A DNA stretch of 64,000 bases from Pseudoalteromonas aurantia 208 (GCF_014858725.1 NZ_AQGV01000015.1:186001-250000), one strand, 5' to 3'; positions 35,706 through 45,305 are shown, numbered from the stretch's first letter. The notes: generated from the sequence alone by a model not told the origin. Program-made: numbers and translations.

Positions 35706-37601
35706 CTATTTAGATTTTGGGTCGTACATCCATAGCGTATTGTTTTCTTGAAAACCATCTTCACCAATGAGAATGCGCCCATCTCGCATCACTATGACAT
35801 TATCAGGCTGTGATAGCTGATTGACATCACAACGTTCAGCACCGGTGAGACTTGAGCGATATGTACCTCCCATAACGACGGGCTCAATACGAGTTAGGTT
35901 ATAGTTGCTATCAATTGCTGCGCGATAAACACCACCACAATCTTTTACGCGTGGAGAGAGTTGGATGTCGCCTTCACTATCGGTCATGGTGTTATCTAAA
36001 TCTGCAATGCCAATATACATATAGGCACTTTTAACAATTTCGTCAGCAATAACATTTTGGCCGGTAACGGCTTCCAGCACACGATCATGGTTGATGCTGA
36101 TCCCTTCGAGTTTACGCCACTCAGCTGTAGCGCCTTTTAACTTAGCTGCTTGTCGTGACTCTAAAAAGGCAACTCGGTCGTCCATAGGCTTACCAGCAGT
36201 AATTGGGCTGCCACCTTCTGCAACGGATGGATAGGTTGCTTTACCATCAACCCACGCCTGTACATCAGCAACAGAAATGTAGCTGGTTTTGCCTTCTACA
36301 TAGTCAGCGCTGGTAATATCATCATATTGCGCTACCCACGTTTCTATCTGTGCATTTGTATTAGACGCTAATTCTACCCACTCAATGTCAAACCCAGTAA
36401 CGGCCGGATCACTAAGCCCAGTATCTTGGGTTAACTTTGCACCATATAATGTGCCTGAACTGAGATCTTCAGGCTGATCTGCAATGAATTTAAATAGTAC
36501 GCCGCCGGTATCATCTTGTGATGAATACACTGTTTTACGGTCAGGCATCACGACTGAATTTTCATGTTCGTAGCGACCGATTGTAAAATGTTTAACAACG
36601 TCAGGTGTGTCGGTTGTTGGGTTTTGGACTTCAGCGATATATCCATAGCGGTAAGGGTTTGGAAATTCAGGTGCAAGAAATTGTCTGAAGTTTTCTAACC
36701 GAGATCCCACGTCGGTGGGCTTATTCCATGTCGGATTGGTTGTGGTGTCTACTGTGGAATTTACAATCCATTCTTCAGACGTCAGGGGAGTTCCCCATGG
36801 TGAGACAGAGCCAAAGCAGTTTGCAGCTGTACCTTTAACCGAATCAAAGTCAACCATCATTGCTTCTTCAACCGACCAAGCTCCATTGGTCGTTTTACTC
36901 ATTTTCAAGCGGCTCATACCACCAGGGTAGTCTTCCCAGTTAGTAAATAAATAACCTGTGTTGTCACCAGTTGGGATAAAGCCATTAAAATCAGGCATGT
37001 TGTTTTTGATGATTTCTTGTTTTGTATTAAGGCCATATATGACACCTAATCCGCCAGACAGGCTTTTTTCGTTGAGTCCGGAGAAAGTATCACCGGTTTG
37101 ACCCAGTATTTGGTATTGACCAATGGCGGATACAACCGTCTGCTGCTCAAGCGCTGATGAGGTGGCAGGTACGGGAGAGCTGACGATATTACGTGGTAAT
37201 TCATTGAAGTTTACACCAGTAAGCACGCCCACAGTACCTGTATTAAAAGGTGTGTTATTGAGCGTGTCTACTTCGGTATTTGCGTCATTAGGGTGCTGGA
37301 TATTAAAAAACAAATCCCCTTGCTTGGTTAAATGTAACCCTGTTACTTCTGCACCTGCAGGTACGGTCGCAATACGAATTAGACCAGCTCCACCATTAGT
37401 ACCATTAGTGCCATTAGTACCATTAGTACCATTAGTACCATTAGTACCATTAGTACCATTAGTACCATTAGTACCATTAGTACCTGTTTCACCTTGAACT
37501 CCTTGTTCACCGGTTACTCCTTGTGCTCCGTCATCACCATTACAAGCGGTTAGCGCTAGTGTGACGGCACTTGCGATAAGAGAATATGCTACGCGATTCA
37601 T
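35706..37601 (-). CDS. PhoX/DUF839-family lipoprotein with collagen-like tract
   Basis: 631 residues. The signal peptide ends in a lipobox-like LTAC (Cys20). Next comes a collagen-like Gly-X-Y stretch (about 22-75) made mostly of (TNG)n, encoded by ten 9-bp repeats. The rest matches PhoX-type DUF839 proteins: SVSPWGTPLTSEEW, GRYEHENSVVMPDRKTVYSS and a C-terminal QPDNVIVMRDGRILIGED. PhoX members are calcium/iron phosphatases and are normally Tat-exported. Here a Sec lipoprotein signal is seen, and the activity is unproven. Operon partner: the diheme cytochrome downstream. Confidence 0.87.
   Translation of the reverse strand: MNRVAYSLIASAVTLALTACNGDDGAQGVTGEQGVQGETGTNGTNGTNGTNGTNGTNGTNGTNGTNGTNGGAGLIRIATVPAGAEVTGLHLTKQGDLFFNIQHPNDANTEVDTLNNTPFNTGTVGVLTGVNFNELPRNIVSSPVPATSSALEQQTVVSAIGQYQILGQTGDTFSGLNEKSLSGGLGVIYGLNTKQEIIKNNMPDFNGFIPTGDNTGYLFTNWEDYPGGMSRLKMSKTTNGAWSVEEAMMVDFDSVKGTAANCFGSVSPWGTPLTSEEWIVNSTVDTTTNPTWNKPTDVGSRLENFRQFLAPEFPNPYRYGYIAEVQNPTTDTPDVVKHFTIGRYEHENSVVMPDRKTVYSSQDDTGGVLFKFIADQPEDLSSGTLYGAKLTQDTGLSDPAVTGFDIEWVELASNTNAQIETWVAQYDDITSADYVEGKTSYISVADVQAWVDGKATYPSVAEGGSPITAGKPMDDRVAFLESRQAAKLKGATAEWRKLEGISINHDRVLEAVTGQNVIADEIVKSAYMYIGIADLDNTMTDSEGDIQLSPRVKDCGGVYRAAIDSNYNLTRIEPVVMGGTYRSSLTGAERCDVNQLSQPDNVIVMRDGRILIGEDGFQENNTLWMYDPKSK
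37392..37481 (-). repeat. Ten 9-bp tandem repeats inside the PhoX-like gene
   Basis: The + strand unit ACCATTAGT is repeated ten times, the third unit beginning G instead of A. On the coding strand this is ACT AAT GGT, Thr-Asn-Gly. Changes in copy number keep the reading frame and would only lengthen or shorten the collagen-like stalk. Confidence 0.95.
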
Positions 37602-37764
37602 CAGTTACTCCAGATTGCTATCATTCATTATTGTTTTAAACCGAATAGCAGTGTGGAGTGGACCTGTTACATGTACCTGACAGTTATATTAATTTTTTCA
37701 GACAGTTATAATACATTGATTGGTCTGGGTTATTGGCTGACTGTAAAGGGGGTTTACATATTAC

Positions 37765-38283
37765 CTATTTAGTGTGATTCAAATAAATTAGAGATTGAAC
37801 ATCAAATCCTTTTGCTTGCGCCGTTGTTTTAAAGTGTTCAAGACGTTGTGTCGAAACCGTGGGAGTGCGAGCTAGCAGCCACAAATACTTTTTATTGTAA
37901 CTGGTTACATAGGCAAATTGGTATTGTTGATGATCAAGTTCAAATATAATATAAGATCCATAAAAAGGGCCAAAAAACGACACTGTCAAATGGCCTACAG
38001 AGGTATTATGGGCAAATTTCGCAGTGCCAATAGCTTGTTTCCATTTAGACTTTTCTTCAATGTAGCCTTGGTTTATGACTTGTACTGTGCCGTCCGATAA
38101 TACCTTATAATTTGCTGTTACGTGACTCATTCCTCTTTCAAACCGATGGTCAAGTCTGGCAATTTCATACCATTTACCTTGATATTTTCCTATATCTAAA
38201 TTAGCAACGGGTTTGACTCCCTGAGGAATGCCGGTACAGGCGCTTAGTACACATGTTAAGGTGAATGTTAACATTTTACGCAT
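37765..38283 (-). CDS. blc: Blc-like outer-membrane lipocalin
   Basis: 172 residues with a lipobox (LSAC) and the lipocalin first-strand motif GKYQGKWYEIARLDHRFERG; the IGTAKF and LTVSFFGPFYGSYIIFELD strands match bacterial Blc, as does YLWLLARTPTV. Blc binds lysophospholipids or fatty acids at the outer membrane and is stress-induced in E. coli. Length is normal for the family. Confidence 0.92.
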   Translation of the reverse strand: MRKMLTFTLTCVLSACTGIPQGVKPVANLDIGKYQGKWYEIARLDHRFERGMSHVTANYKVLSDGTVQVINQGYIEEKSKWKQAIGTAKFAHNTSVGHLTVSFFGPFYGSYIIFELDHQQYQFAYVTSYNKKYLWLLARTPTVSTQRLEHFKTTAQAKGFDVQSLIYLNHTK

Positions 38284-38353
38284 GGGACTCTGTCTCGATT
38301 TATCGTTTTGAATTAATGCAAATTAAAGTAGGTTACGATTACAATAAGGGGTA

Positions 38354-38373
38354 AGATCACTATTTTACCTACC
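38354..38373 (-). promoter_or_regulatory. Single copy of the 18-bp array element, reverse orientation
   Basis: The complement reads GGTAGGTAAAATAGTGATCT, matching the core GTAAAATnnTGATCT of the array at 33.5 kb. It lies 21 bp upstream of the DUF188 start codon, where a regulator could act, in contrast to the array between convergent genes. Confidence 0.6.
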
Positions 38374-38394
38374 AACAATGATAGAGATTATATT

Positions 38395-38847
38395 ATGCAA
38401 ATTTGGGTTGATGCTGACGCCTGTCCTACACCGATCAAAGAGATTATCTTTCGCGCTGCTGAGCGAACTCAAACGCCAACAACCTTAGTCGCAAATCATG
38501 CCATGAGGGTTCCTGCGACGCGCTTTGTAAGTTTGTTACGGGTCAGTCAAGGCTTTGATATCGCAGACAATGAAATTGTGAAACGTGTGCAAGCAGGTGA
38601 TATTGTCATTACCTCTGATATCCCTTTGGCAGCAGAGGTTGTAGAGCTCAATGTACATGCAATAAACCCCAGAGGAGAAGAGTACACTGAGCATAATATT
38701 AAGTCGATTTTAAATATGCGTGATTTTATGGATACCATGCGCAGTAGCGGCGTAGAAATGAGTGGCGGCCCAGCAAAGCTATCAGCAACGGATAAACAAG
38801 CATTTGGCAATGCACTAGATCGTATTCTGCAACGCGCCAAATCATGA
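38395..38847 (+). CDS. yaiI: YaiI/YqxD-family (DUF188) protein
   Basis: 150 residues. The N-terminus IWVDADACPTPIKEIIFRAA is the family signature, and GDIVITSDIPLAAEV and INPRGEEYT also match. The fold is PIN-like (nuclease-related), but the biochemical role is not established. It overlaps the next gene by 4 bases (ATGA), forming a two-gene operon. An 18-bp element copy lies just upstream. Confidence 0.92.
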   Translation: MQIWVDADACPTPIKEIIFRAAERTQTPTTLVANHAMRVPATRFVSLLRVSQGFDIADNEIVKRVQAGDIVITSDIPLAAEVVELNVHAINPRGEEYTEHNIKSILNMRDFMDTMRSSGVEMSGGPAKLSATDKQAFGNALDRILQRAKS

Positions 38848-39371
38848 AAATACTAACTCATGGTTTTGGTGTGAAAAACGGCATATTTGCTGTTTATATT
38901 GAACGCCCTCCTCCGATGTCGGAATATAATTATTTAGATATAATACAACCACTTGCCAGTGGAGAGATCACAGCTATAAATACGGCTTGTGGTAATGGTT
39001 GGCGGAAAATTTTTAATGTTTACGCTAAATTTCTCGCGGAATTCAATCATAAAGATCACGATTTTACTAAGCATAAAACGTGGCAAGAATATCGAGATAA
39101 ATGCTTACTTCAGCAACATAGTCATGAGGTTTTGCTATTCAGCCCCCCTAATTTTGCTGATAAAAGCTACAAGTATCACATTATTGCAGGTCGAGGTTAT
39201 GCAAAAAAAATATTGAGAGATCATATTTTTACTAACTCTTTGATATGGATAGATGAAGAATTTGCTATTGATCCAAAGTTAAATTTGGTGATTTGCCCTT
39301 ATTTTGATTATAGGCAACTTAGCAATATCAAAATCAGTAAATTATGTGGCATTTTGAAAAGCCTAGACTAA
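38844..39371 (+). CDS. Conserved-looking protein of unknown function
   Basis: 175 residues, soluble, without recognisable domain motifs. It contains a GNGWRKIFNVYAKFLAEF segment and a VICPYFDYRQLSNIKIS segment near the end that look conserved. Start ATG overlaps the stop of the DUF188 gene (ATGA), so it is translated with it. Function unknown. Confidence 0.75.
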   Translation: MKILTHGFGVKNGIFAVYIERPPPMSEYNYLDIIQPLASGEITAINTACGNGWRKIFNVYAKFLAEFNHKDHDFTKHKTWQEYRDKCLLQQHSHEVLLFSPPNFADKSYKYHIIAGRGYAKKILRDHIFTNSLIWIDEEFAIDPKLNLVICPYFDYRQLSNIKISKLCGILKSLD

Positions 39372-39412
39372 TCTCAAATTAATATTGTTGGAAAAAGAGT
39401 CATTGTTAGGGA

Positions 39413-39811
39413 ATGAAAATACTCGTTGTGGATGATATGCCCTTAATGCGTCATGTGTTGATAAACATGTTGAGGCGGCTTGAATACGCTGATATTACCG
39501 AAGCAACCGACGGTATTCAGGCTATGTCATACTTAAAGAAACAGGCATTTGATTTGTTAGTGACAGATTTAAATATGCCGAAAATGGACGGCTCAACATT
39601 AATTGATAAAGTTAAGCATGAACTAAACTGTGCTGATACAGCCATATTGGTCGTCACATGTGAAGATAATAAGCGAATATTGCTCAAACTAATCTCTGCT
39701 AAAATTGACGGTATAATGGTGAAACCGTTTTGCTTAAAAACACTCGAAAAGCAACTTGCTTATATTGCTACAAAGCGCGGCAAGCAAAACCAGAAAAACC
39801 AAGTGCTTTGA
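39413..39811 (+). CDS. Orphan single-domain response regulator (CheY-like)
   Basis: 132 residues: D7/D8, phosphoacceptor D52 (VTDLNMPKMDG), T82 and K104 (MVKPF), plus a basic tail of about 12 residues (KRGKQNQKNQVL). It is a paralogue of the receiver at 25688, with matching MRHV-INML and VTCE segments. No kinase is adjacent. Its last 44 bases overlap the convergent methyltransferase gene. Confidence 0.88.
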   Translation: MKILVVDDMPLMRHVLINMLRRLEYADITEATDGIQAMSYLKKQAFDLLVTDLNMPKMDGSTLIDKVKHELNCADTAILVVTCEDNKRILLKLISAKIDGIMVKPFCLKTLEKQLAYIATKRGKQNQKNQVL

Positions 39812-40433
39812 AGTAACAGTTTGCACTTGAGAATGCAGCTTGGTCGAGTAGTTCAGCCAACCGCATCCGCTCTAGCGGGTAGAACTCGTGATTTAAGTTG
39901 TGTCGCATGCGTTGCTCCCCTACTTCAGTTAACCCCAAACTTCGACACATTAATAGCTGAGACTCTCGCTCAAATTGTGTTTCTGGGGAAACTAAATCGG
40001 CTAGAAAAAGAGGTGCTTTAGGCTGTAGATTTCGGTGAATCGATTTAAGTAATGCGTGCTTTTCTCCTGTATCAGGTAAAAAGTGCATGACGAGTAAGCA
40101 AATTGCAGCGTCAACGGGCGTATCTAGTACTGAGAGTGCGCCATAGTGAAATGTAACGCGTGAAGCAAGGCCGTGATGTGCAAGTTGTAGCTTAGCTATA
40201 TTGAGCATGTCACAAGAAATATCTTGAGCAACAAAGTGCCAGCTGTCGTTATGCTGGGCAAGCTCAATAATATCTTTACCTGTGCCTGCACCAATTACGA
40301 GAATCGTTGATTCATCAGGCAATAAAGTAACCAGTTGTGCCGCTGTTAGTTGATGTAACAACTCATAGCCCGGTACCAACTTAATAATGTTTGAATCATA
40401 TCGCTTAGCTTCATCACCCTGAAAATGAGGCAT
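39768..40433 (-). CDS. Class I SAM-dependent methyltransferase
   Basis: 221 residues. SAM-binding motif I is ILVIGAGTGKDIIELA, followed by FVAQDISCDMLNIA (acidic ribose ligand) and VDAAICLLVMHFL. The substrate is unknown; the shape fits small-molecule methyltransferases. It begins 4 bp after the SbcC stop on the same strand, so it is the third gene of the sbcD-sbcC operon. Its 3' end overlaps the convergent response-regulator gene by 44 bases. Confidence 0.87.
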   Translation of the reverse strand: MPHFQGDEAKRYDSNIIKLVPGYELLHQLTAAQLVTLLPDESTILVIGAGTGKDIIELAQHNDSWHFVAQDISCDMLNIAKLQLAHHGLASRVTFHYGALSVLDTPVDAAICLLVMHFLPDTGEKHALLKSIHRNLQPKAPLFLADLVSPETQFERESQLLMCRSLGLTEVGEQRMRHNLNHEFYPLERMRLAELLDQAAFSSANCYFKALGFSGFACRAL

Positions 40434-40437
40434 GGTT

Positions 40438-43400
40438 TTATCCTTTTACCGTAATACTTGAATAGCCGCCAGGTTGTTTTTTAACATGTATTTGTGTAGC
40501 AACGCGTTCGGTCATTTCACTCACATGAGAGATAACCCCTACTTTGCGCCCTTGTGCTTGAAGTGAGTCTAGCGCATCTAGCGCAACACTCAATGTTTCG
40601 GGGTCTAAAGTCCCGAAGCCTTCATCAATAAACAATGAACCAATTTTTACTTTATTTGATGATAATGACGCAAGTCCCAATGCCAATGCTAAAGAAACTA
40701 AGAAAGATTCTCCACCAGAGAGGGTATTAACAGAACGTTGTTCATCTGCCATGTCTTTATCAATAATTGCAATGTCTAGAGATTGACCAATCACACTGAG
40801 TTTATAGCGTTTGGATAAATTCTTTAGATGAAGGTTTGCATATTGCAATAGTATTCTTAAAGTTTGTGTTTGCGCGATATTACGAAGTTTCTTTCCGGTG
40901 GCATCGCCTAATAGCTTATCGAGCAAGTGCCAATGTTCATACGTCGCTTGTTGTTGTAACAGTTGCACTTTTCTCGACTGCAATTGTTTGGTGTTTTGAG
41001 TATGCTGTGTCAGTTGCGTATTACATTCTAGCCATAAGTTTTGAGTTACTTCTCGTTGTGTATTGAGCTCGTGATATTGTTCTTCTAGTGCACTCAATGG
41101 TAAATCAGTGAGAGCGAGTTGTTGGTGCTCAAGGTGTTCGCTTTGCAAGTGCGCTAAGGTTGCTTGTGTTTGATTCTGTTGTATTTTTAACTGCTCAAGT
41201 AATGCTTTTAATTTTACGAACTGAGTGTTGTCTTGAGACAAAATATCAAGTACGAGAGTGCTATTTAATTGAGGGTAATCATGTTGCTGGACTAAAATCC
41301 AGTCATTAAAGCGTTGCTCAACAATGTGCTGTTGTTCATTGTTTTGGCGTATTTGTTGTTGTAAGTTATCAAGCTTTAAGGTTTTTTCTTGCTGTGCTTG
41401 GGTAAGCTGCACTAAGGTATTTTGCAGTTTTTGCTGCTCGCTTTCAGCATGTTCAAGCGTATTTTGTAATCGCTGATGCCACTGGTCTGGGCTGTCATCA
41501 AGAGGCAATAACAGCGCCCGTTCAGCATTTAATTGGTGTGATAAAGCAGTTAAGGTATCAACGGTACTTTGCGTTCTTTCCAAATGTAGGCGTTGTTCCT
41601 TTATTTGAATCATGGTAACACTTAATTCATTTTTTAGCGTCAGTAGCTTGGTATTACACTCATTTAATTGAATGTCTGTTGTTTGCAATAGCGTGATACG
41701 GCTATCAAGCTCAGATAGAGCTTGTTGGTTGTTTGTTGAGAATACATTCCACCAATTTGGGTCCGTAAACAAAGTATGTGCTTGGTTGTACAATGCAGTT
41801 ATATCATGACTTACCCGCGTAAGCTGTTGTGTATTATGCTGCTGTGTTTGCTCATTAGAGTGAAGTGATTTATCTAGGTCTTGTAGGGCTGATTGAGTTA
41901 CTTGTAATTGGCTTTGATAAAGCTGAAATTGTTGCCAAGCAGCCTGCTGTTGTTGTGTTAGTGCACTGTATTGTTTTAGTTGCGATTCTATAGAATCTAG
42001 TTCTGATAAACAGTCTTGTGTCGTCCAATTAGCAATGTCGTCAAGTGCGGCTAATTGGTCTTTAATCTGCTGCCACTTTTGCTTGAGTTGGGCCTGTTGT
42101 TGTAGTGTTACTTGTAGCTGAGCGTTAATTTGTTCTATTGCACCAAGATGCTCAGAGTAACGTTGCTGCGCTAATTGATTCGCATGTTCTGCATGTTCAT
42201 TCTGCTGCTTAAAATCATTTAAGAGGTTTTGCCAATGCTCGTCAATATGTTCAACACCATATGGATGCTCAGTTGCCCCGCATACAACACATTCTTTGCC
42301 AGGCTGTAACGCTGCACGTAAGGCACTGATATTTTCACTGGCACGTAATTGTACCTGATTGTAATTATCTTGTGTGAGAATAAGCCGTTGCTTCGATAAT
42401 TCGGTTTGTTTTTCGGCATCTTTTAATTGTTGATTAAGTGTATGTTGTTGATGGCGTGTTTTATCTAAACGGGCTTGTAACTGGATTAACTCCGAATCGA
42501 TAGTATTTTGTTCGTTTTTGTACGCTATGCAGTTTTGTAGTGCAAAACGACGCTTTTGCATGGCTTCATAATCGAGTTGATCTAGCGTTGTTTTTAGTTG
42601 CTCGAGTTGAGCTTCGCTTTGGTCATTGTCGACTTGATGTTGAGCGAGTTTCGTCAATAAAGGGGCGCGTTGCTCGCTCAGCTTTAGATGTTGCTGCACT
42701 GCGTCATTGTACTGTGTTTGTGTATCGTGCTGTTGCTGCGTTAATTGTGTTAACTGAGTGAGTAACACATTTAAGTGCTGCCAATGTGGTAATACTTGAG
42801 TGCCATTAGGGTCAGCCTCTAGGATCGAGTGCAGGCTGGTTTGAGTGACGGTGTTTTCATCTAAATCTTTGTGTAAGTTATGCTGCTGTTGTGTGGTTTG
42901 AGTCAATGTCGAGTGGGCTTTCTCAGCGAGCAGCTTCGCATTAGTCAGTTGAGAGTGGTTCTCTGAACGTTTGGTATCAAGTGCTCTTACAGCAATAATA
43001 TCAGGCTGATATCGGTTAAAGTCAGACTTCGCATGCTCTGTTATTTTTGTTATTTCGAGCAGTCTTTTTTCTTGTTGAGATATGGCTTCTGCATGATCAA
43101 TGGCGTTGACCTTTTTTAGCTCCGTATTTAAGGCTGTTATTTGTGAGTTTAACTGGTCCGCTTGGGTACGGTTATCAGCGATTTGTTGGACCACATCAGC
43201 TAGGTTCGCGAGTTCAAATTGGGCGGATTGGGCGGTTATTTTTTCGTTAATATCGTTTAACTTAACCGTATGGTTACTTACCTTAGAATGAAGTAACTCC
43301 CCAGCTTGTAGCCAACTTTTTTGCTGCTCGATACCTTGTTGCTGCTGTTTAAATAGTTCGAGTTCATTATGGTACTTACGGGCTTTATTTGTGACGTCTT

Positions 43401-44091
43401 CCAGCTCTTCGTCAGTTAACAAAGAGTATGCTTCTAAACTAAGGCGCAGTTGTTCTAATGCCGTTTTTTTCTGTTTGTGTTGTTCGAATATTATTTGCCC
43501 CAAGCGACTAAATTTATCAGTACCAGTTAAGCATTCGAGTAGTTGAGCTCGCTCATCGCTACTGGCTTTTAAAAATGCTGCGAACTCATGTTGAGCAAGT
43601 AATACAGCGCGTGTAAATTGATCGAAATTAAGACCGATTAACTGTTCGATTTTTTTTACCGCCGCTGACTTCTGTGCGAGTAAGGTATCATCGCCGAGTG
43701 CAAATACCTCATGTTCAGCCGTTTTTAGTCGGCCATCAACTTTATTGCGCGCGCGCGCTATTTTCCACCGGGCCATATAACGCATGTTGTCTTGACCTTC
43801 AAAGGTGACTTCAGCGCTCCCATTAGCACACCCTCGGCGTAGCAAATTTCTTGGGTCGTTTAACTTAATGTCGTCGCCATTAAAGGCTACGGTATTTTTT
43901 AAATCATTTTTAAGGCGAGCTGTTTTACCATAAAGCGCTAAGCATATTGCATCAAGTAATGTGCTCTTTCCTGCGCCAGTATCCCCTGTGATTGCAAATA
44001 AACCGCTTTGATGCAACGGGGCTTGCTCGAAGTCAATGGCGGCGTTTGTAATGGATGCTAAGTTATGTAATTTTACGCTGATAAGTTTCAT
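40438..44091 (-). CDS. sbcC: SbcC, ATPase subunit of SbcCD nuclease
   Basis: 1217 residues. N-terminal Walker A is GDTGAGKSTLLDA (about residues 36-48). Two long coiled-coil arms meet at a zinc hook CVVCG near residue 600. The C-terminal lobe has the ABC signature LSGGESF and Walker B SLFIDEGFGTLD. With SbcD it cleaves DNA hairpins and processes double-strand ends, a Rad50-Mre11 homologue. Start and sbcD stop overlap by 1 base (TAATG). Gln/His-rich arms make it slightly longer than E. coli SbcC (1048). Confidence 0.96.
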   Translation of the reverse strand: MKLISVKLHNLASITNAAIDFEQAPLHQSGLFAITGDTGAGKSTLLDAICLALYGKTARLKNDLKNTVAFNGDDIKLNDPRNLLRRGCANGSAEVTFEGQDNMRYMARWKIARARNKVDGRLKTAEHEVFALGDDTLLAQKSAAVKKIEQLIGLNFDQFTRAVLLAQHEFAAFLKASSDERAQLLECLTGTDKFSRLGQIIFEQHKQKKTALEQLRLSLEAYSLLTDEELEDVTNKARKYHNELELFKQQQQGIEQQKSWLQAGELLHSKVSNHTVKLNDINEKITAQSAQFELANLADVVQQIADNRTQADQLNSQITALNTELKKVNAIDHAEAISQQEKRLLEITKITEHAKSDFNRYQPDIIAVRALDTKRSENHSQLTNAKLLAEKAHSTLTQTTQQQHNLHKDLDENTVTQTSLHSILEADPNGTQVLPHWQHLNVLLTQLTQLTQQQHDTQTQYNDAVQQHLKLSEQRAPLLTKLAQHQVDNDQSEAQLEQLKTTLDQLDYEAMQKRRFALQNCIAYKNEQNTIDSELIQLQARLDKTRHQQHTLNQQLKDAEKQTELSKQRLILTQDNYNQVQLRASENISALRAALQPGKECVVCGATEHPYGVEHIDEHWQNLLNDFKQQNEHAEHANQLAQQRYSEHLGAIEQINAQLQVTLQQQAQLKQKWQQIKDQLAALDDIANWTTQDCLSELDSIESQLKQYSALTQQQQAAWQQFQLYQSQLQVTQSALQDLDKSLHSNEQTQQHNTQQLTRVSHDITALYNQAHTLFTDPNWWNVFSTNNQQALSELDSRITLLQTTDIQLNECNTKLLTLKNELSVTMIQIKEQRLHLERTQSTVDTLTALSHQLNAERALLLPLDDSPDQWHQRLQNTLEHAESEQQKLQNTLVQLTQAQQEKTLKLDNLQQQIRQNNEQQHIVEQRFNDWILVQQHDYPQLNSTLVLDILSQDNTQFVKLKALLEQLKIQQNQTQATLAHLQSEHLEHQQLALTDLPLSALEEQYHELNTQREVTQNLWLECNTQLTQHTQNTKQLQSRKVQLLQQQATYEHWHLLDKLLGDATGKKLRNIAQTQTLRILLQYANLHLKNLSKRYKLSVIGQSLDIAIIDKDMADEQRSVNTLSGGESFLVSLALALGLASLSSNKVKIGSLFIDEGFGTLDPETLSVALDALDSLQAQGRKVGVISHVSEMTERVATQIHVKKQPGGYSSITVKG

Positions 44092-45305
44092 TATTCACTG
44101 ACCTCACTCAGAAAAGCAAGGGCTTCGCAGAGACATTTCTGTACTGATGCCGGCGCACATTCATCGCTATCCATATGTTCTTTAAACGCCAAATCGAGCA
44201 GTCTTACTGGGTCGAGTTGTTCCACCTGCCCCAAATCTTCAAGTTGTGAGTCATGCTTATTATGCGTACTACTTTTGACGCGTTCGATACCGCAAAAGAG
44301 AACGTGCTTATTCGCAAGTGCGTCGTCTATTTTTGCACGGAATTGGCTATCCGTTTCATTGGCATTTAACTTAAGTCGAATATATGGTGGGGGAGCATCA
44401 ATATCACACTCAAGTTGCTCAATTAAATCACATAAATCGTCCAATGTGGCGCCTCCTGTTTCAGGAAGTAAACAAACATCTTGGTGCCTAGGAATGAGTA
44501 TGGGGTCGACGGCAATACACGTGTGCTTATCAAATTGCGCGATCAGCACTTGATGTTGGTAATGTCGTTCGGAGAAAGACATTGGCATCGGCGTGCCACT
44601 ATAGCGAATGAATTCGCTTTTTGCGACGCGTTGTGATTTATGAAGATGTCCTAAAGCGACGTAGTCAGCGTGCTCAGTAAATACAGTTGCGCTTATGGCG
44701 TCAAATCCACCAATGGTGATGTTTCGCTCTGAGTCACTGGAAATATCACCCCCTTTAGCATGTAAGTGGCCCATTACAAGTAAGGGCCCCTGTTTTATAT
44801 CCACCGCGTAAGCAATACTGCTTTGATAAGCATTGTGAACTCCTTGCTGGTACGCATCGGGGTGTTGATTGTCGAGTGTCAAGTCGCCTGCACGTAGAAA
44901 AGGCATTGCAACCACTGTCAGCGGCCCATGCTGAGTGTGGAGGGTTAGAACAACATCTTCTGGACTATGTTTGTTGAATCGGCCAACAACATAGGTATCA
45001 AATGCTTGCAGTAATGGTTTCGCGGTCTCAATACGATTAGCGGAGTCATGATTACCCGCAATGATGATAATGTGTAAATTAGGGCAATGGCGTTTTGCTT
45101 GTTTAATGAAGGCGTAAAGTTGCTGTTCAGCGTGTGCTGGAGGTGTCGCGGTGTGATAAATATCACCTGAAATTAGTAACACATCAATAGCATGCTGCTT
45201 TAGTGCATTGCTCAGCCATGTTAAAAAGGCATCGTGCTCTAATGTACGATTATGTTCATAAAATTGTTGACCAAGATGCCAATCAGATGTGTGCAGTACT
45301 TTCAT
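44091..45305 (-). CDS. sbcD: SbcD, nuclease subunit of SbcCD
   Basis: 404 residues with the phosphoesterase motifs of Mre11/SbcD: LHTSDWHLGQ, ISGDIYHTATPPA, IAGNHDSANRIE and MGHLHAKGG, which provide the two-metal site. It degrades DNA ends and nicks hairpins with SbcC. First gene of an operon with sbcC and a methyltransferase. SbcCD attacks long palindromes, which is relevant in a window that carries several palindromic repeats. Confidence 0.96.
   Translation of the reverse strand: MKVLHTSDWHLGQQFYEHNRTLEHDAFLTWLSNALKQHAIDVLLISGDIYHTATPPAHAEQQLYAFIKQAKRHCPNLHIIIIAGNHDSANRIETAKPLLQAFDTYVVGRFNKHSPEDVVLTLHTQHGPLTVVAMPFLRAGDLTLDNQHPDAYQQGVHNAYQSSIAYAVDIKQGPLLVMGHLHAKGGDISSDSERNITIGGFDAISATVFTEHADYVALGHLHKSQRVAKSEFIRYSGTPMPMSFSERHYQHQVLIAQFDKHTCIAVDPILIPRHQDVCLLPETGGATLDDLCDLIEQLECDIDAPPPYIRLKLNANETDSQFRAKIDDALANKHVLFCGIERVKSSTHNKHDSQLEDLGQVEQLDPVRLLDLAFKEHMDSDECAPASVQKCLCEALAFLSEVSE

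Noticed and set aside
37123..37497. Pro-Leu-Val repeat protein on the + strand
   Set aside because: It is the antisense reading of the (TNG)n repeat of the PhoX-like gene.
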